64,000 nucleotides of DNA from Micromonospora sp. CP22. Lineage in GTDB: Bacteria; Actinomycetota; Actinomycetes; Mycobacteriales; Micromonosporaceae. Of the stretch, positions 34,651 through 44,922 are shown piece by piece (positions within the stretch are counted from its first letter, which is position 1; the number at the start of each line of letters is the position of its first letter). The notes under the pieces are model-generated. The model did no database searches and was not told the origin of the DNA. It saw only the letters and a list, made by a program, of their open reading frames with translations. The DNA lies in assembly GCF_009712475.1 (NCBI RefSeq), contig NZ_VCJO01000014.1, positions 1-64,000 of the forward strand. Reading direction: 5' to 3'. The translations under genes were made by a program, and so were the position numbers.

Positions 34651-35487
34651 ATGCCCGGCTTCCGCGTACCCGCGCCGGAACCAGGCCCCGGTCCGCGTCG
34701 CACCGCCACCCGTCCCAGCCGGCGTGCCTGGCGGCGGGCGGTGGCGGCGGCGGGTCGGTTCGCCCGGGTCGCCACGCAGGCGGGCTCGGCCAGCATCCCC
34801 ACGCCCGATCCCACGGCCGCACCGCTACCGCCCAGGCCCCGCCGGGCCCGGGTGGTGGGGCCCCGACGCCTCGGCCGATCCGGTCCGGGACTGCCGGTCG
34901 TGGTGATCGGCTCGCTGATGCTGCTGATCATCACGATGCTCGGCGTCGAGCGACTGACCGGGCTGAGCCTGCTACCGGACCGCTTCATCGCCGGACTCGC
35001 GCCGCCGCCCAAGGAGTTCCCGGTGCTGGCGGCGAGCGAGCCGGTCGGCATCGAGATCAACACGATCGACCTGACCGCCCCGGTGCACAACGTGGGCATC
35101 GCCGCCGACGGCAGCATCGCCGCACCGCCCGCCGAACGGGCCCAGGAGGCCGGCTGGTACGACCAGGGGCCCACCCCCGGCCAGTACGGCCCGGCCGTCA
35201 TCGTCGGCCACGTCGACACCACCACCGGCCCGGCCGTCTTCCATCAGCTGTCGAAGCTGCGGGCCGGTGACCGGGTCGAGGTAGCCCGCTCCGACGGCTC
35301 GGTGGCGGTCTTCGAGGTCGACCGGGTCGACCGGTACGACAAGGAGCAGTTGCCGACGGACGAGGTGTTCGGCGACTTCAGCCGCCCGCAACTGCGGCTG
35401 ATCACCTGCGGCGGGCGCTGGGTCGGCGGGGAGACCGGGTACGCGGACAACGTCGTGGTGTTCGCTTCTCTGGTCGAGGCTCGGTGA
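34651..35487 (+). CDS. Class F sortase
   Basis: A membrane-bound transpeptidase of 278 residues. A long basic Pro/Arg-rich cytoplasmic tail precedes one membrane helix (about 81-100) and the sortase domain. The catalytic His is in GHVDT and the catalytic Cys in LITCGGRW, with the typical NVVVFA end. It would attach or process a cell-surface protein, perhaps the product of the gene 13 bp upstream. Confidence 0.88.
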   Translation: MPGFRVPAPEPGPGPRRTATRPSRRAWRRAVAAAGRFARVATQAGSASIPTPDPTAAPLPPRPRRARVVGPRRLGRSGPGLPVVVIGSLMLLIITMLGVERLTGLSLLPDRFIAGLAPPPKEFPVLAASEPVGIEINTIDLTAPVHNVGIAADGSIAAPPAERAQEAGWYDQGPTPGQYGPAVIVGHVDTTTGPAVFHQLSKLRAGDRVEVARSDGSVAVFEVDRVDRYDKEQLPTDEVFGDFSRPQLRLITCGGRWVGGETGYADNVVVFASLVEAR

Positions 35488-35506
35488 GTTTGTGGTTGCT
35501 GTGTGG

Positions 35507-35578
35507 GGTTTCGGGGGAGCCCGACCCGCTCCGGGCGGTCAGGCTTGATCCCTGCGCGGGTCGGGCTCCCCCGAAACC
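35507..35578 (+). terminator. Large hairpin with conserved 26-nt loop, copy 1
   Basis: A perfect 23-bp stem (35507-35529 with 35556-35578) closes a 26-nt loop (35530-35555, beginning TCCGGGCGGTCAGG). It lies between the converging sortase and HNH genes and probably terminates them. The same loop recurs at 47618-47643 and, inverted with one change, at 48901-48926. Confidence 0.8.
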
Positions 35579-35685
35579 TGTTCGGCGCACTCTCCGCGCG
35601 GAGGGCGCGGGGATGTCGTCCGCAGCACCGCTGGGTGGAGGATCTTGATTGAGGCTCCCGTGGCAGGGAGTGAGCGTTCGCTGGG

Positions 35686-36219
35686 TCAGGCGGCTTCGGG
35701 TTCGCGGAGGTCCAGCCAGTCGGCCCAGCGCGGGTCGGGCGCGCGGTGACCGAGCACCCGCCAGGCGATCCCTTTGGGGGCGGTGGGCAACGAGTGCAGT
35801 CGCCAGCCCAACTCGGCCGGGGTCTTGTCGCCTTTGGTGTGGTTGCACCTGGCGCAGGCGGCGACCACGTTCTCCCAGGCGTGCCGGCCACCCCGACTAC
35901 GGGGGAAGACATGGTCGATGGTCTCCGCCGGGCCCCGGCAGTAGGCGCAACGCCAGCCGTCCCGGGCGAAGATGGCCCGACGGGACAACCCCACGTGGGT
36001 GCGGTACGGCACCCGGACGAAACGGGTGAGCCGGACGACCGAGGGCACCGGCAGCGCGCTGCGGGCGCTGTGCAGGATGCCATCGCCGTCGGCCACACAG
36101 ACCGCTTTGGCGGAGAGCACGAGAATCGCGGCACGACGTACTGACACGACACACAGCGGCTCGTAGGTGGCGTTGAGGACCAGCGCGCCGGAGCCCACCG
36201 TGGGTCGTATGTCAGGCAT
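35686..36219 (-). CDS. HNH endonuclease
   Basis: A 177-residue HNH protein. The zinc-knuckle pairs CAYC and CARC bracket the core TIDHVFPRSRGGRHAWENVV, giving a complete beta-beta-alpha metal site. It resembles the Rv2469c family of small actinobacterial HNH proteins, conserved near glbO and pepN. There is no sign of a mobile intron or intein host. Confidence 0.88.
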   Translation of the reverse strand: MPDIRPTVGSGALVLNATYEPLCVVSVRRAAILVLSAKAVCVADGDGILHSARSALPVPSVVRLTRFVRVPYRTHVGLSRRAIFARDGWRCAYCRGPAETIDHVFPRSRGGRHAWENVVAACARCNHTKGDKTPAELGWRLHSLPTAPKGIAWRVLGHRAPDPRWADWLDLREPEAA

Positions 36220-36471
36220 CGCGTCACCCTCCCGGTCAAGCGGCTACCACTTGCCACCGCCGACCGGTGCCGGGCGCAGCCCTACACCACGTCGACGCCG
36301 GCCGGATCACCGACGTCCGCTGCGCCAATCGTCCCTGATCGGACCCGCGAATGCACGCACTAATCCTGGGTACCCCCGCCGCTTTCCCCCGCTCACGCCT
36401 CGACCGGGCCAGGTGGCGCCGGTCGGTGGGTCGACGGTGAGCCCGCCGCCCGGCTGCGGTACGAAATCAGG

Positions 36472-37521
36472 GTGACCGTCAGCAGCCTCAGCCCGACCCT
36501 CGCCGCGTCCAGTCCGGCGACCGACGACCAGCCCAGCCCGGAGTGCCTGGACGAGATTCTTTGCAAGATCGTCTACAGGTGGACGGACTCGGTGTGGTTC
36601 GCCGAGGGCAGCTTCTGGATCCTCGTCAAGCCACTGCGGATCGTCCTGATCGTGCTGCTCGCATTGGTCGCCCGGTGGCTGGTGCACCGCACGATCCGGC
36701 GGCTGGTCCGCACCACCAGCGACGCCGGTGTGCCGACCATGCTCCGCCCACTGCGTGAGCGCATCCCGACCGCCGCCGACTCCGGTGGCTTCGTCCCGGA
36801 GCGTCGTCGACAGCGCGCCGAGGCGATCGGTTCGGTACTCCGCAGCCTGAGCACCGCGTTCATCTTCGGCATCGCCGTGCTGATGGTGCTCAAGGAGTTC
36901 AGCTTCGACCTGGCGCCGCTGCTGGCCAGCGCCGGCATCGCCGGTGTGGCCCTCGGCTTCGGCGCGCAGAGCCTGGTCAAGGACCTGATCGCGGGGCTGT
37001 TCATGCTGATCGAGGACCAGTACGGAGTGGGCGACAACGTCGATCTCGGCGAGGCGACCGGCGTGGTGGAGGCGGTCGGCCTACGGGTCACCACCGTCCG
37101 GGACGGGCGGGGAGTGCTCTGGTACCTCCGCAACGGCGAGATCGTGCGGGTGGGCAACAAGAGCCAGGGATGGGCGCTGGTGGTGGTCGACCTGCCGATC
37201 GGTTTCGCCGGCACCGAGGAGGCGATGGCCGTGCTGCGTACCGCCGCCGCCTCGGTTGCGGTCGACCCGGAGCTGACGCCGTCGATCGTCGAACCACCGG
37301 AGGTGCTCGGCGTCGAGCAGATCACGGTAGAGGGCACGGTGATCCGGACCGTGGTGAAGACCACCGCCGACGGCCAGTCCGCCGTGGGCCGGGAACTGCG
37401 CCGCCGGTTGGCCGAGGCGCTGGAGAACTCCGGCATCACGGCGAGGATCGCGGCGGGCCGCCTCCCTGCCGGCCTACCTACTCGCGCGGATGAGGAGACC
37501 GGTCAGGGCGGTGCCACCTGA
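36472..37521 (+). CDS. MscS-type mechanosensitive channel
   Basis: A 349-residue small-conductance mechanosensitive channel protein. It has a first membrane helix near 48-68, a second near 125-142, and the pore helix/beta-domain signature GIAGVALGFGAQSLVKDL followed by GLFMLIEDQYGVGD. The C-terminal cytoplasmic domain is normal in length. Start is GTG 36472. The 252-bp gap upstream is a divergent promoter region with no clear boxes. Confidence 0.9.
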   Translation: MTVSSLSPTLAASSPATDDQPSPECLDEILCKIVYRWTDSVWFAEGSFWILVKPLRIVLIVLLALVARWLVHRTIRRLVRTTSDAGVPTMLRPLRERIPTAADSGGFVPERRRQRAEAIGSVLRSLSTAFIFGIAVLMVLKEFSFDLAPLLASAGIAGVALGFGAQSLVKDLIAGLFMLIEDQYGVGDNVDLGEATGVVEAVGLRVTTVRDGRGVLWYLRNGEIVRVGNKSQGWALVVVDLPIGFAGTEEAMAVLRTAAASVAVDPELTPSIVEPPEVLGVEQITVEGTVIRTVVKTTADGQSAVGRELRRRLAEALENSGITARIAAGRLPAGLPTRADEETGQGGAT

Positions 37522-37531
37522 GCCGACCGGC

Positions 37532-37555
37532 AGGGGTCGCGGCTGAGCGGCCCCT
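37532..37555 (+). terminator. Hairpin after mscS gene
   Basis: A 9-bp stem with one G-T pair (37532-37540 with 37547-37555) and a 6-nt loop, 11 bp past the stop. Confidence 0.45.
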
Positions 37556-37745
37556 CGGGTATCGTCCGTTCGTTCAGTCGGAGATGCGACCAACCAACCG
37601 TTCGCCCTAGCCAGTTGTCAGACGATCGGGCAGAATCCGGTGCACGCGCTTACCGAGCGGTGTCACGTCCTCGCTGATCCGCAGACCTGACGATGGTCCC
37701 GGGCCGCCATCACGAGTGGCAGACACCGGGACGATGGAGGCGATG

Positions 37746-39122
37746 GTGTCCGACGAGCGACCTTCTCCGGAAGGGCCGGCCACCTTCCGGGAGGTCTTCG
37801 CCCAGCGTGAGTACCGCGCGGTTTTCGCGGCCAGCACGCTGACCTGGGTCGGCGACTACGTCGCCAAAGCGGCGGTCACCCTCCTGATCTACCGGGAGAC
37901 CGAATCGGTCGCGCTGTCGGCCGCTGCCTTCGCGGTCAGCTACCTGCCCTGGTTGGTCGGTGGCCCGCTGCTGGCCACCATCGCCGAACGGCACCCGTTC
38001 CGACGGGTGATGGTCGTCTGCGACCTGCTCCGGATGGTGCTGATGCTGCTCGTCGCCATCCCCGGGGCTCCGGTGCCGGTGATCCTGGCGTTGCTGTTCG
38101 CCACCACGCTGGCCAATCCACCGAGCCAGGCCGCCCGGTCGGCGCTGCTGCCGCTGATCCTGCCCGGCGACCGGCTCGTCGTCGGGCTGTCCGTCAACGC
38201 CAGCGTGGGGCAGGCCGCCCAGGTGGTCGGCTACCTCCTCGGTGCCGCCGTCGCCACAGTCAACCCCACCGCCGCGCTGCTGATGAACGCGGGCGCCTTC
38301 GGACTGTCGGCCGTGATCGTCCGGCTCGGGGTGCGCGACCGGCCTCCGGCGATGACCGGTGAGCACCGTAGTCACCTGCTCCGGGAGACCGCAGCCGGCT
38401 TCAGCATGGTTTTCCGGACCCCGGTGCTGCGAGCGATCGCCATCCTGGTCTTCAGCGCCATGCTCTTCTCCATCGTGCCCGAGGGGCTGGCCGCCGCCTG
38501 GGCCAACGAACATGCCGGCCAAAGCATGAACCCCGGGCTCGCACAGGCTGTGATCATGGCGGCCACCCCGGTCGGCTTCATCCTCGGCGGGCTGATCATC
38601 GGCCGGGCCGTCGCGCCGGCCCGCCGACTGCTCCTGCTCCGACCGTTGGCCGTGATCGCGCCGATGGCACTGGTGCCCGCCCTGTTCGACCCGCCGCCGG
38701 TGGTGGTGGCGCTGCTCGCCGCCGTCTGTGGCTTCGCGGTCGCCGGGCTGCTCCCGATGGCCAACGGGCTCTTCGTCCAGGCCCTCCCCGACGGCTTCCG
38801 GGCCCGGGCGTTCGGTGTCATGGCGACCGGCGTGCAGGTCATCCAGGGTGCCGCCGTACTGGTCACCGGATTGCTCGCCGAGCGCTTCCCACTGCCGATC
38901 GTGGTCGGGGTGTGGAGCGCCGCCGGGGTGGTGCTGATGTCGATCGTCGCGCTGCGCTGGCCCGACCAGCAGACCGTGGCCGCCTCCATCGACGCCGCCC
39001 GTGCCGCGTCCGGCGGAGCCGACGAGCCGGTCGCCCACGGCGGGTCGACCGATCCGACCTCCTCCGACGATCCCGGCCCGGGGCACATGGGCCCGGAACG
39101 AGCCCGCCAGGTGGTGACCTGA
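37746..39122 (+). CDS. MFS transporter
   Basis: A major facilitator family exporter of about 458 residues with roughly twelve hydrophobic helices and a polar C-terminal tail (Ala/Gly/Asp/Ser-rich, last 50 residues). The type resembles drug or siderophore exporters with the [14 protein letters not shown] opening. I choose GTG 37746 because GGAGG lies five bases upstream; in-frame starts at 37716, 37734 and 37743 exist. Substrate unknown. Confidence 0.85.
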   Translation: MSDERPSPEGPATFREVFAQREYRAVFAASTLTWVGDYVAKAAVTLLIYRETESVALSAAAFAVSYLPWLVGGPLLATIAERHPFRRVMVVCDLLRMVLMLLVAIPGAPVPVILALLFATTLANPPSQAARSALLPLILPGDRLVVGLSVNASVGQAAQVVGYLLGAAVATVNPTAALLMNAGAFGLSAVIVRLGVRDRPPAMTGEHRSHLLRETAAGFSMVFRTPVLRAIAILVFSAMLFSIVPEGLAAAWANEHAGQSMNPGLAQAVIMAATPVGFILGGLIIGRAVAPARRLLLLRPLAVIAPMALVPALFDPPPVVVALLAAVCGFAVAGLLPMANGLFVQALPDGFRARAFGVMATGVQVIQGAAVLVTGLLAERFPLPIVVGVWSAAGVVLMSIVALRWPDQQTVAASIDAARAASGGADEPVAHGGSTDPTSSDDPGPGHMGPERARQVVT

Positions 39123-39184
39123 ACCACCCCGTCCACCCGCTACCGAGCGGGCGAGGGCCGGTGCGCGCCTGGCAGGATGGAACG

Positions 39185-39613
39185 GTGAATCCAGCAGGTG
39201 AGTCCGACGGCCACGGCAAGGCGGTCACGTTCTTCGACGCCGTCGGCGGCGAGCCCACGTTCCGCAAGCTGGTCGAGGAGTTCTACGCGGGCATCGCCGC
39301 CGATCCGCTGCTGCGCCCGATGTACCCGGAGGAGGATCTGGGCCCGGCAGCCGACCGGATGCGGCTCTTCCTCATGCAGTACTGGGGTGGTCCGAACACC
39401 TACTCGGCACAACGAGGCCATCCCCGACTGCGGATGCGCCATGCCCCGTTCCGGATCGGCGCCGCCGAGCGGGACGCCTGGCTGCGGCACATGCGCCGCG
39501 CGGTCGACAGCATCGACCTGCCTCCGGCGCTCGCCACCGAGCTGTGGAACTACCTCGAACGGGCGGCGTACTTCATGGTGAACGACATGGCGGACCCGAC
39601 GACCCACGGCTGA
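39185..39613 (+). CDS. glbO: Group II truncated haemoglobin
   Basis: A 142-residue truncated haemoglobin (TrHbO type). It has the FFDAVGG and [19 protein letters not shown] segments, the Trp/Gly YWGGP motif and the proximal His in RMRHAPFRI. This group binds O2 tightly and is linked to respiratory or peroxide/NO functions in mycobacteria. Start GTG 39185. Proximity to the HNH gene matches the Rv2469c-Rv2470 order. Confidence 0.92.
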   Translation: MNPAGESDGHGKAVTFFDAVGGEPTFRKLVEEFYAGIAADPLLRPMYPEEDLGPAADRMRLFLMQYWGGPNTYSAQRGHPRLRMRHAPFRIGAAERDAWLRHMRRAVDSIDLPPALATELWNYLERAAYFMVNDMADPTTHG

Positions 39614-39621
39614 CGTCCATG

Positions 39622-39639
39622 CCCCGCCACCGGGCGGGG
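39622..39639. terminator. Bidirectional hairpin between glbO and YbjN-like gene
   Basis: A 7-bp all-GC stem (39622-39628 with 39633-39639) and 4-nt loop in the 36-bp gap between converging genes. Confidence 0.5.
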
Positions 39640-39649
39640 TGGTCGCCGG

Positions 39650-40168
39650 TCAGAGCAGGGCGCCCTCGTCGTGCAGCCAGTCCACGAAGCTGGTGGCCAC
39701 GGCGGCACCACAGTCGAGCAACTCGACCAGGAGTGCGTCGTGGGCACCGGCGGCGAGCGGAACCTGCAACTCGGCGTAGATCGGCAGTTGACCACGCTCG
39801 GTGGCGTCACCCACGTACGCCTTGCAGAAGCGTCGCGTGTGGTTCCACTCGTTGACCACCCGATAGGCACGATCCGCCCAGTCCGGTGGCACCGTCGCGT
39901 GTGGCCGGACCCGCAGCACGAGGATCTCGTCCTCCGGCCCCTCCAGGGTGACCAGCACCGCGTGCCGTTCCCACATGGCCAACAGGTTGCCGTCTCCGTC
40001 AGCCAGATAACGCACGTCGAGCAGGTCCAGCGCGTCGCAGATGCGGCGCAGGGTGACCTGTTCGACTGTGGCCGGCATGTCGGCGATCACCGGGCGCTCC
40101 GCGGCCGGGCAGTCGTCACCCGGTTGGCGGGGCGCCGGAGGACCGACTCGGACCGAACCTTCCACCAT
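39650..40168 (-). CDS. YbjN domain-containing protein
   Basis: A 172-residue soluble protein with a YbjN-like (sensory transduction regulator) fold: repeated beta-strand pattern LLAMWERHAVLVTLEG, then VNEWNHTRRFCKAYVG, as in type III chaperone-like folds. I start at ATG 40168; an upstream in-frame extension is low-complexity. Role unknown. It is followed upstream by a 196-bp gap in which I see nothing firm. Confidence 0.75.
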   Translation of the reverse strand: MVEGSVRVGPPAPRQPGDDCPAAERPVIADMPATVEQVTLRRICDALDLLDVRYLADGDGNLLAMWERHAVLVTLEGPEDEILVLRVRPHATVPPDWADRAYRVVNEWNHTRRFCKAYVGDATERGQLPIYAELQVPLAAGAHDALLVELLDCGAAVATSFVDWLHDEGALL

Positions 40169-40364
40169 GATCCTGCTTCGAGTTTCCGGGTCGCCGCCAC
40201 CGGCGGGACCTGGACGCCATGACCACCACGGCATCGCTCGCGCACCTCACTCCCCAGCGGATCCGGTCGCCTACAGTGGGTGGATCCGAGGATGGACGGT
40301 ACCCGGACAGCCGGAACGAAGCACCCCCCCAACGCCAGCCCCAGGCCGGAAGGATGAGCCGAGG

Positions 40365-41045
40365 TCATCCGTTCGCATGAGCCGCAGACGATCGTATGAC
40401 CAAATCCGTGGCCTTCTGCGACCAAATGGCTCCGTACGGTCCCACCAGTCCGACCCATCGGCCAGCCGTACGTACCTGCACGCCGTCACTGTCCGGCGAA
40501 TCCCCGGACGGACCGAGGAAACCCATGCGAACCAGACCCTGCACCATTCGCTGGGTCACCTCCACCGGACGGTCAGGCTCGTCGTCGGGAGTGACCACCA
40601 CCGCCACGTGGTCCAGCAGGGCGTCGCGCAGCATCCGCTGCCCCACCGCCCGACCGCCGACGCCGTGCTCGGCCGCCTCGCGCAGCGTCCCCGCCGCCGC
40701 CTCGGCCAACCGGCGCAGTTCCCCGCCCGGCAGCGTCTCGACCCGGCGGCTGGTGGCCGGCGGCAGCGCCCACCGCCACTGCGCGTCGCGGCGGGCCGGC
40801 AGATCCGCACGGCCGGCCGCGAACTCGGCGAGCAACTGCCCGGCGGCGACGGTGACGTCACCGGCGCCCGCGCCGGCCACCGTCCGCACGGCCAGCACCC
40901 CCCACGGCAGCCGCGCCCAGAGGGCGGTACGCGCGTCGACGGCGGCCGGCCGTAGTCGAACCAGGGCGGCGCGCTCCAAGCGGACGAGCCGGGCCAGGAA
41001 CGCCCCCGCGTCGGCGATGTCGACGATGCCGTGGCGGGCACTCAC
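40365..41045 (-). CDS. Conserved hypothetical protein
   Basis: A 226-residue Ala/Arg-rich soluble protein with alternating helices, no signal peptide and no membrane segment. Its start overlaps the thioesterase stop in an ATGA-like junction, so the two are translationally coupled. I do not recognise the family. Confidence 0.65.
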   Translation of the reverse strand: MSARHGIVDIADAGAFLARLVRLERAALVRLRPAAVDARTALWARLPWGVLAVRTVAGAGAGDVTVAAGQLLAEFAAGRADLPARRDAQWRWALPPATSRRVETLPGGELRRLAEAAAGTLREAAEHGVGGRAVGQRMLRDALLDHVAVVVTPDDEPDRPVEVTQRMVQGLVRMGFLGPSGDSPDSDGVQVRTAGRWVGLVGPYGAIWSQKATDLVIRSSAAHANG

Positions 41046-41488
41046 GGTGTGCCGTCCTGGACGGCGTAGCCGAGCAGGAACGTCCGTTCCAGCTCGGTGA
41101 GCCGCCGAGGCACCTGCCGCACCAGGTCGAACGGCACCAGCACCGAACGCGCCCGACTGATGAGCAGGTCATCGTCGTACATCTCGTAGCCGACGGTGAA
41201 GGAGCCGGCACGCAACTGCTCCACCCACAGTTCGATCCGCACGGTGGGTGCGGTCTCGACGGTGGCCCGGTCGAGGGCGTAGCTCACCGGGCGCAGGTAG
41301 TCGACCTCGTGCCGGCGGATCACCACGCCGGCGGCGAACGACTCGACGCCGTACGCCCGGGCACCGACGAACATCAACGCCACCCGCGCCTCCTCGTAGA
41401 GAGTGAGGAAGCGGGCGTTGTTGACGTGGCCGTACGCGTCCAGGTCGGACCAGCGCAGCGTGCAGTGGTAGACGAACCGGTCAGCCAC
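41042..41488 (-). CDS. Acyl-CoA thioesterase (4HBT, hotdog fold)
   Basis: A 148-residue hotdog-fold thioesterase. RWSDLDAYGHVNNARFLTLYEEAR is the 4-hydroxybenzoyl-CoA thioesterase signature with the catalytic Asp. It would hydrolyse an acyl-CoA thioester; the substrate is unknown. It lies 15 bp downstream of ettA on the same strand and is coupled to the following hypothetical gene. Confidence 0.87.
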   Translation of the reverse strand: MADRFVYHCTLRWSDLDAYGHVNNARFLTLYEEARVALMFVGARAYGVESFAAGVVIRRHEVDYLRPVSYALDRATVETAPTVRIELWVEQLRAGSFTVGYEMYDDDLLISRARSVLVPFDLVRQVPRRLTELERTFLLGYAVQDGTP

Positions 41489-41503
41489 GACAGACCAGCC
41501 CGG

Positions 41504-43180
<1,677 letters not shown>

Positions 43181-43261
43181 GGTGCGAGCTCCTCCGTCGC
43201 TGTCGATCGCCGATTCGCGTGGTGCGGGCGCGGGCCAGGATGCCCTCCGCCGCCGTCGGCC

Positions 43262-43291
43262 GATATCCGGCCGCGCGCACGCCGTTGTCAA
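43262..43291 (-). promoter_or_regulatory. Probable ettA promoter
   Basis: Minus strand: -35 TTGACA (43286-43291), 18-nt spacer, -10 GATATC (43262-43267), about 80 bp before the ettA start. The -35 overlaps the inverted repeat TGTCA-ATCC-TGACA (43286-43299), a possible operator. I see no other firm element in the 341-bp gap to otsA. Confidence 0.4.
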
Positions 43292-43521
43292 TCCTGACAG
43301 GTACGTCACGCAGCGCCCACATCGCCCCGCCAGCAGGAGGTACGCCGACCCTCGGAGTCCGCCCCGACGGCCCGCTGGGCCGGTTGAGCTGTCACCATGA
43401 TCACGGCAGGGTTCGCCGAGTTCGAGACGGGTAGGTGAGTCCGGCACAGGGGAACAGACGCCGCAGCTACGCTCAGTACGCTCATCGCGGTGGACCCGTC
43501 AGCACCCGGAGGTGGCCGATC

Positions 43522-44922
43522 GTGACCGTCCGTAGCTCCTTTGTCGTAGTGGCGAACCGACTGCCGGTCGACGAGGTGAGCACACCCGAAGGGCGGCAGT
43601 GGCGGCGCAGCCCCGGCGGGCTGGTCACCGCGCTGCACCCCGTCCTCGCCGAGCACCAGGGCACCTGGGTCGGTTGGGCAGGCGGCACCGGCGCGGCCCC
43701 CGACCCGTTCGACCTGGAGGGCATCCGCCTGCACCCGGTGCCGTTGAGCGCGGTGGAACTGGAGCGCTACTACGAGGGGCAGTCCAACGCCACGATCTGG
43801 CCCTTGTACCACGACGCGGTCGAGACACCCGCCTACAAGCGCCGCTGGCGGGAGGCGTACCGCCTGGTCAACGCCCGGTTCGCGGAGGCCGCCGCGGAGG
43901 TCGCCGCCGAGGGGGCCACCGTCTGGGTGCAGGACTACCAGCTGCAACTGGTGCCGGCGATGCTCCGGGAGCTGCGGCCCGACCTGCGGATCGGCTTCTT
44001 CCTGCACATCCCGTTCCCGCCGATCGAGTTGTTCATGCAGATGCCGTTCCGCACCGAGATCCTGCGCGGTCTGCTCGGCGCCGACCTGGTCGGGTTCCAG
44101 CAGCGGCTCGCCGCGCAGAACTTCGTCCGGCTGGCTCGCCACCTGCTCGGGCTGCGCTACGAGGGCCAGATGATCCAGGTGGACGGCCGCCAGGTCAAGG
44201 CCGGTGCGTTCCCCATCTCGATCGACACCAAGGAGATGGAACGGTTGGCCGCCGACCCGGCGATCCAGTCGCGGGCCAAGGAGATCCGCGAGGAGCTGGG
44301 CAACCCCCGGACGATCATCCTCGGCGTCGACCGGCTCGACTACACCAAGGGCATCGAACTCCGCCTCAAGGCGTTCCGCGAGTTGCTAGCTGACGGAAAG
44401 TTGACAGTGCCGGACGCGGTTATGGTGCAGGTCGCGACGCCGAGCCGCGAACGCGTGGAGCACTACCAGGCACTTCGCGTCAAGGTCGAGCGCGAGGTTG
44501 GTCGGATTAATGGCGAATTTGGGCGGGTTGGCGTGCCAGCCGTGCATTATCTGCATCAGTCGTACAGTCGGACCGAACTGGCTGCGATGTACGCCGCCGC
44601 CGACGTGATGATGGTTACTCCGCTGCGAGACGGAATGAACCTGGTGGCCAAGGAGTACGTCGCATCGAGGGCGGACCACGGGGGCGCACTCGTACTCAGT
44701 GAGTTCGCCGGCGCCGCCACCGAGCTGCGTCAGGCGTTCCTGTGCAACCCGCACGACCCCGACGCGGTCAAGGACGCTCTGCTACGGGCCGTGCACGTGG
44801 AGAAGCCGGAGGCTCGTCGCCGTATGCGGACAATGCAACGCCATCTACGCACCCACGACGTGGGGCATTGGGCAAAGTCCTTCCTCACCGAACTAGGTGT
44901 GCCCGACATGGAGGCGGCGTGA
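43522..44922 (+). CDS. otsA: Trehalose-6-phosphate synthase
   Basis: A GT20 glycosyltransferase of 466 residues making trehalose-6-phosphate from UDP-glucose and glucose-6-phosphate. Motifs: NRLPVD at the N-terminus, [31 protein letters not shown] and [16 protein letters not shown] 43522 has GGAGG upstream. It overlaps the phosphatase fusion gene by four bases (GTGA). Codons between about 44386 and 44640 are much richer in A/T third positions than the rest of the gene. Confidence 0.94.
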   Translation: MTVRSSFVVVANRLPVDEVSTPEGRQWRRSPGGLVTALHPVLAEHQGTWVGWAGGTGAAPDPFDLEGIRLHPVPLSAVELERYYEGQSNATIWPLYHDAVETPAYKRRWREAYRLVNARFAEAAAEVAAEGATVWVQDYQLQLVPAMLRELRPDLRIGFFLHIPFPPIELFMQMPFRTEILRGLLGADLVGFQQRLAAQNFVRLARHLLGLRYEGQMIQVDGRQVKAGAFPISIDTKEMERLAADPAIQSRAKEIREELGNPRTIILGVDRLDYTKGIELRLKAFRELLADGKLTVPDAVMVQVATPSRERVEHYQALRVKVEREVGRINGEFGRVGVPAVHYLHQSYSRTELAAMYAAADVMMVTPLRDGMNLVAKEYVASRADHGGALVLSEFAGAATELRQAFLCNPHDPDAVKDALLRAVHVEKPEARRRMRTMQRHLRTHDVGHWAKSFLTELGVPDMEAA

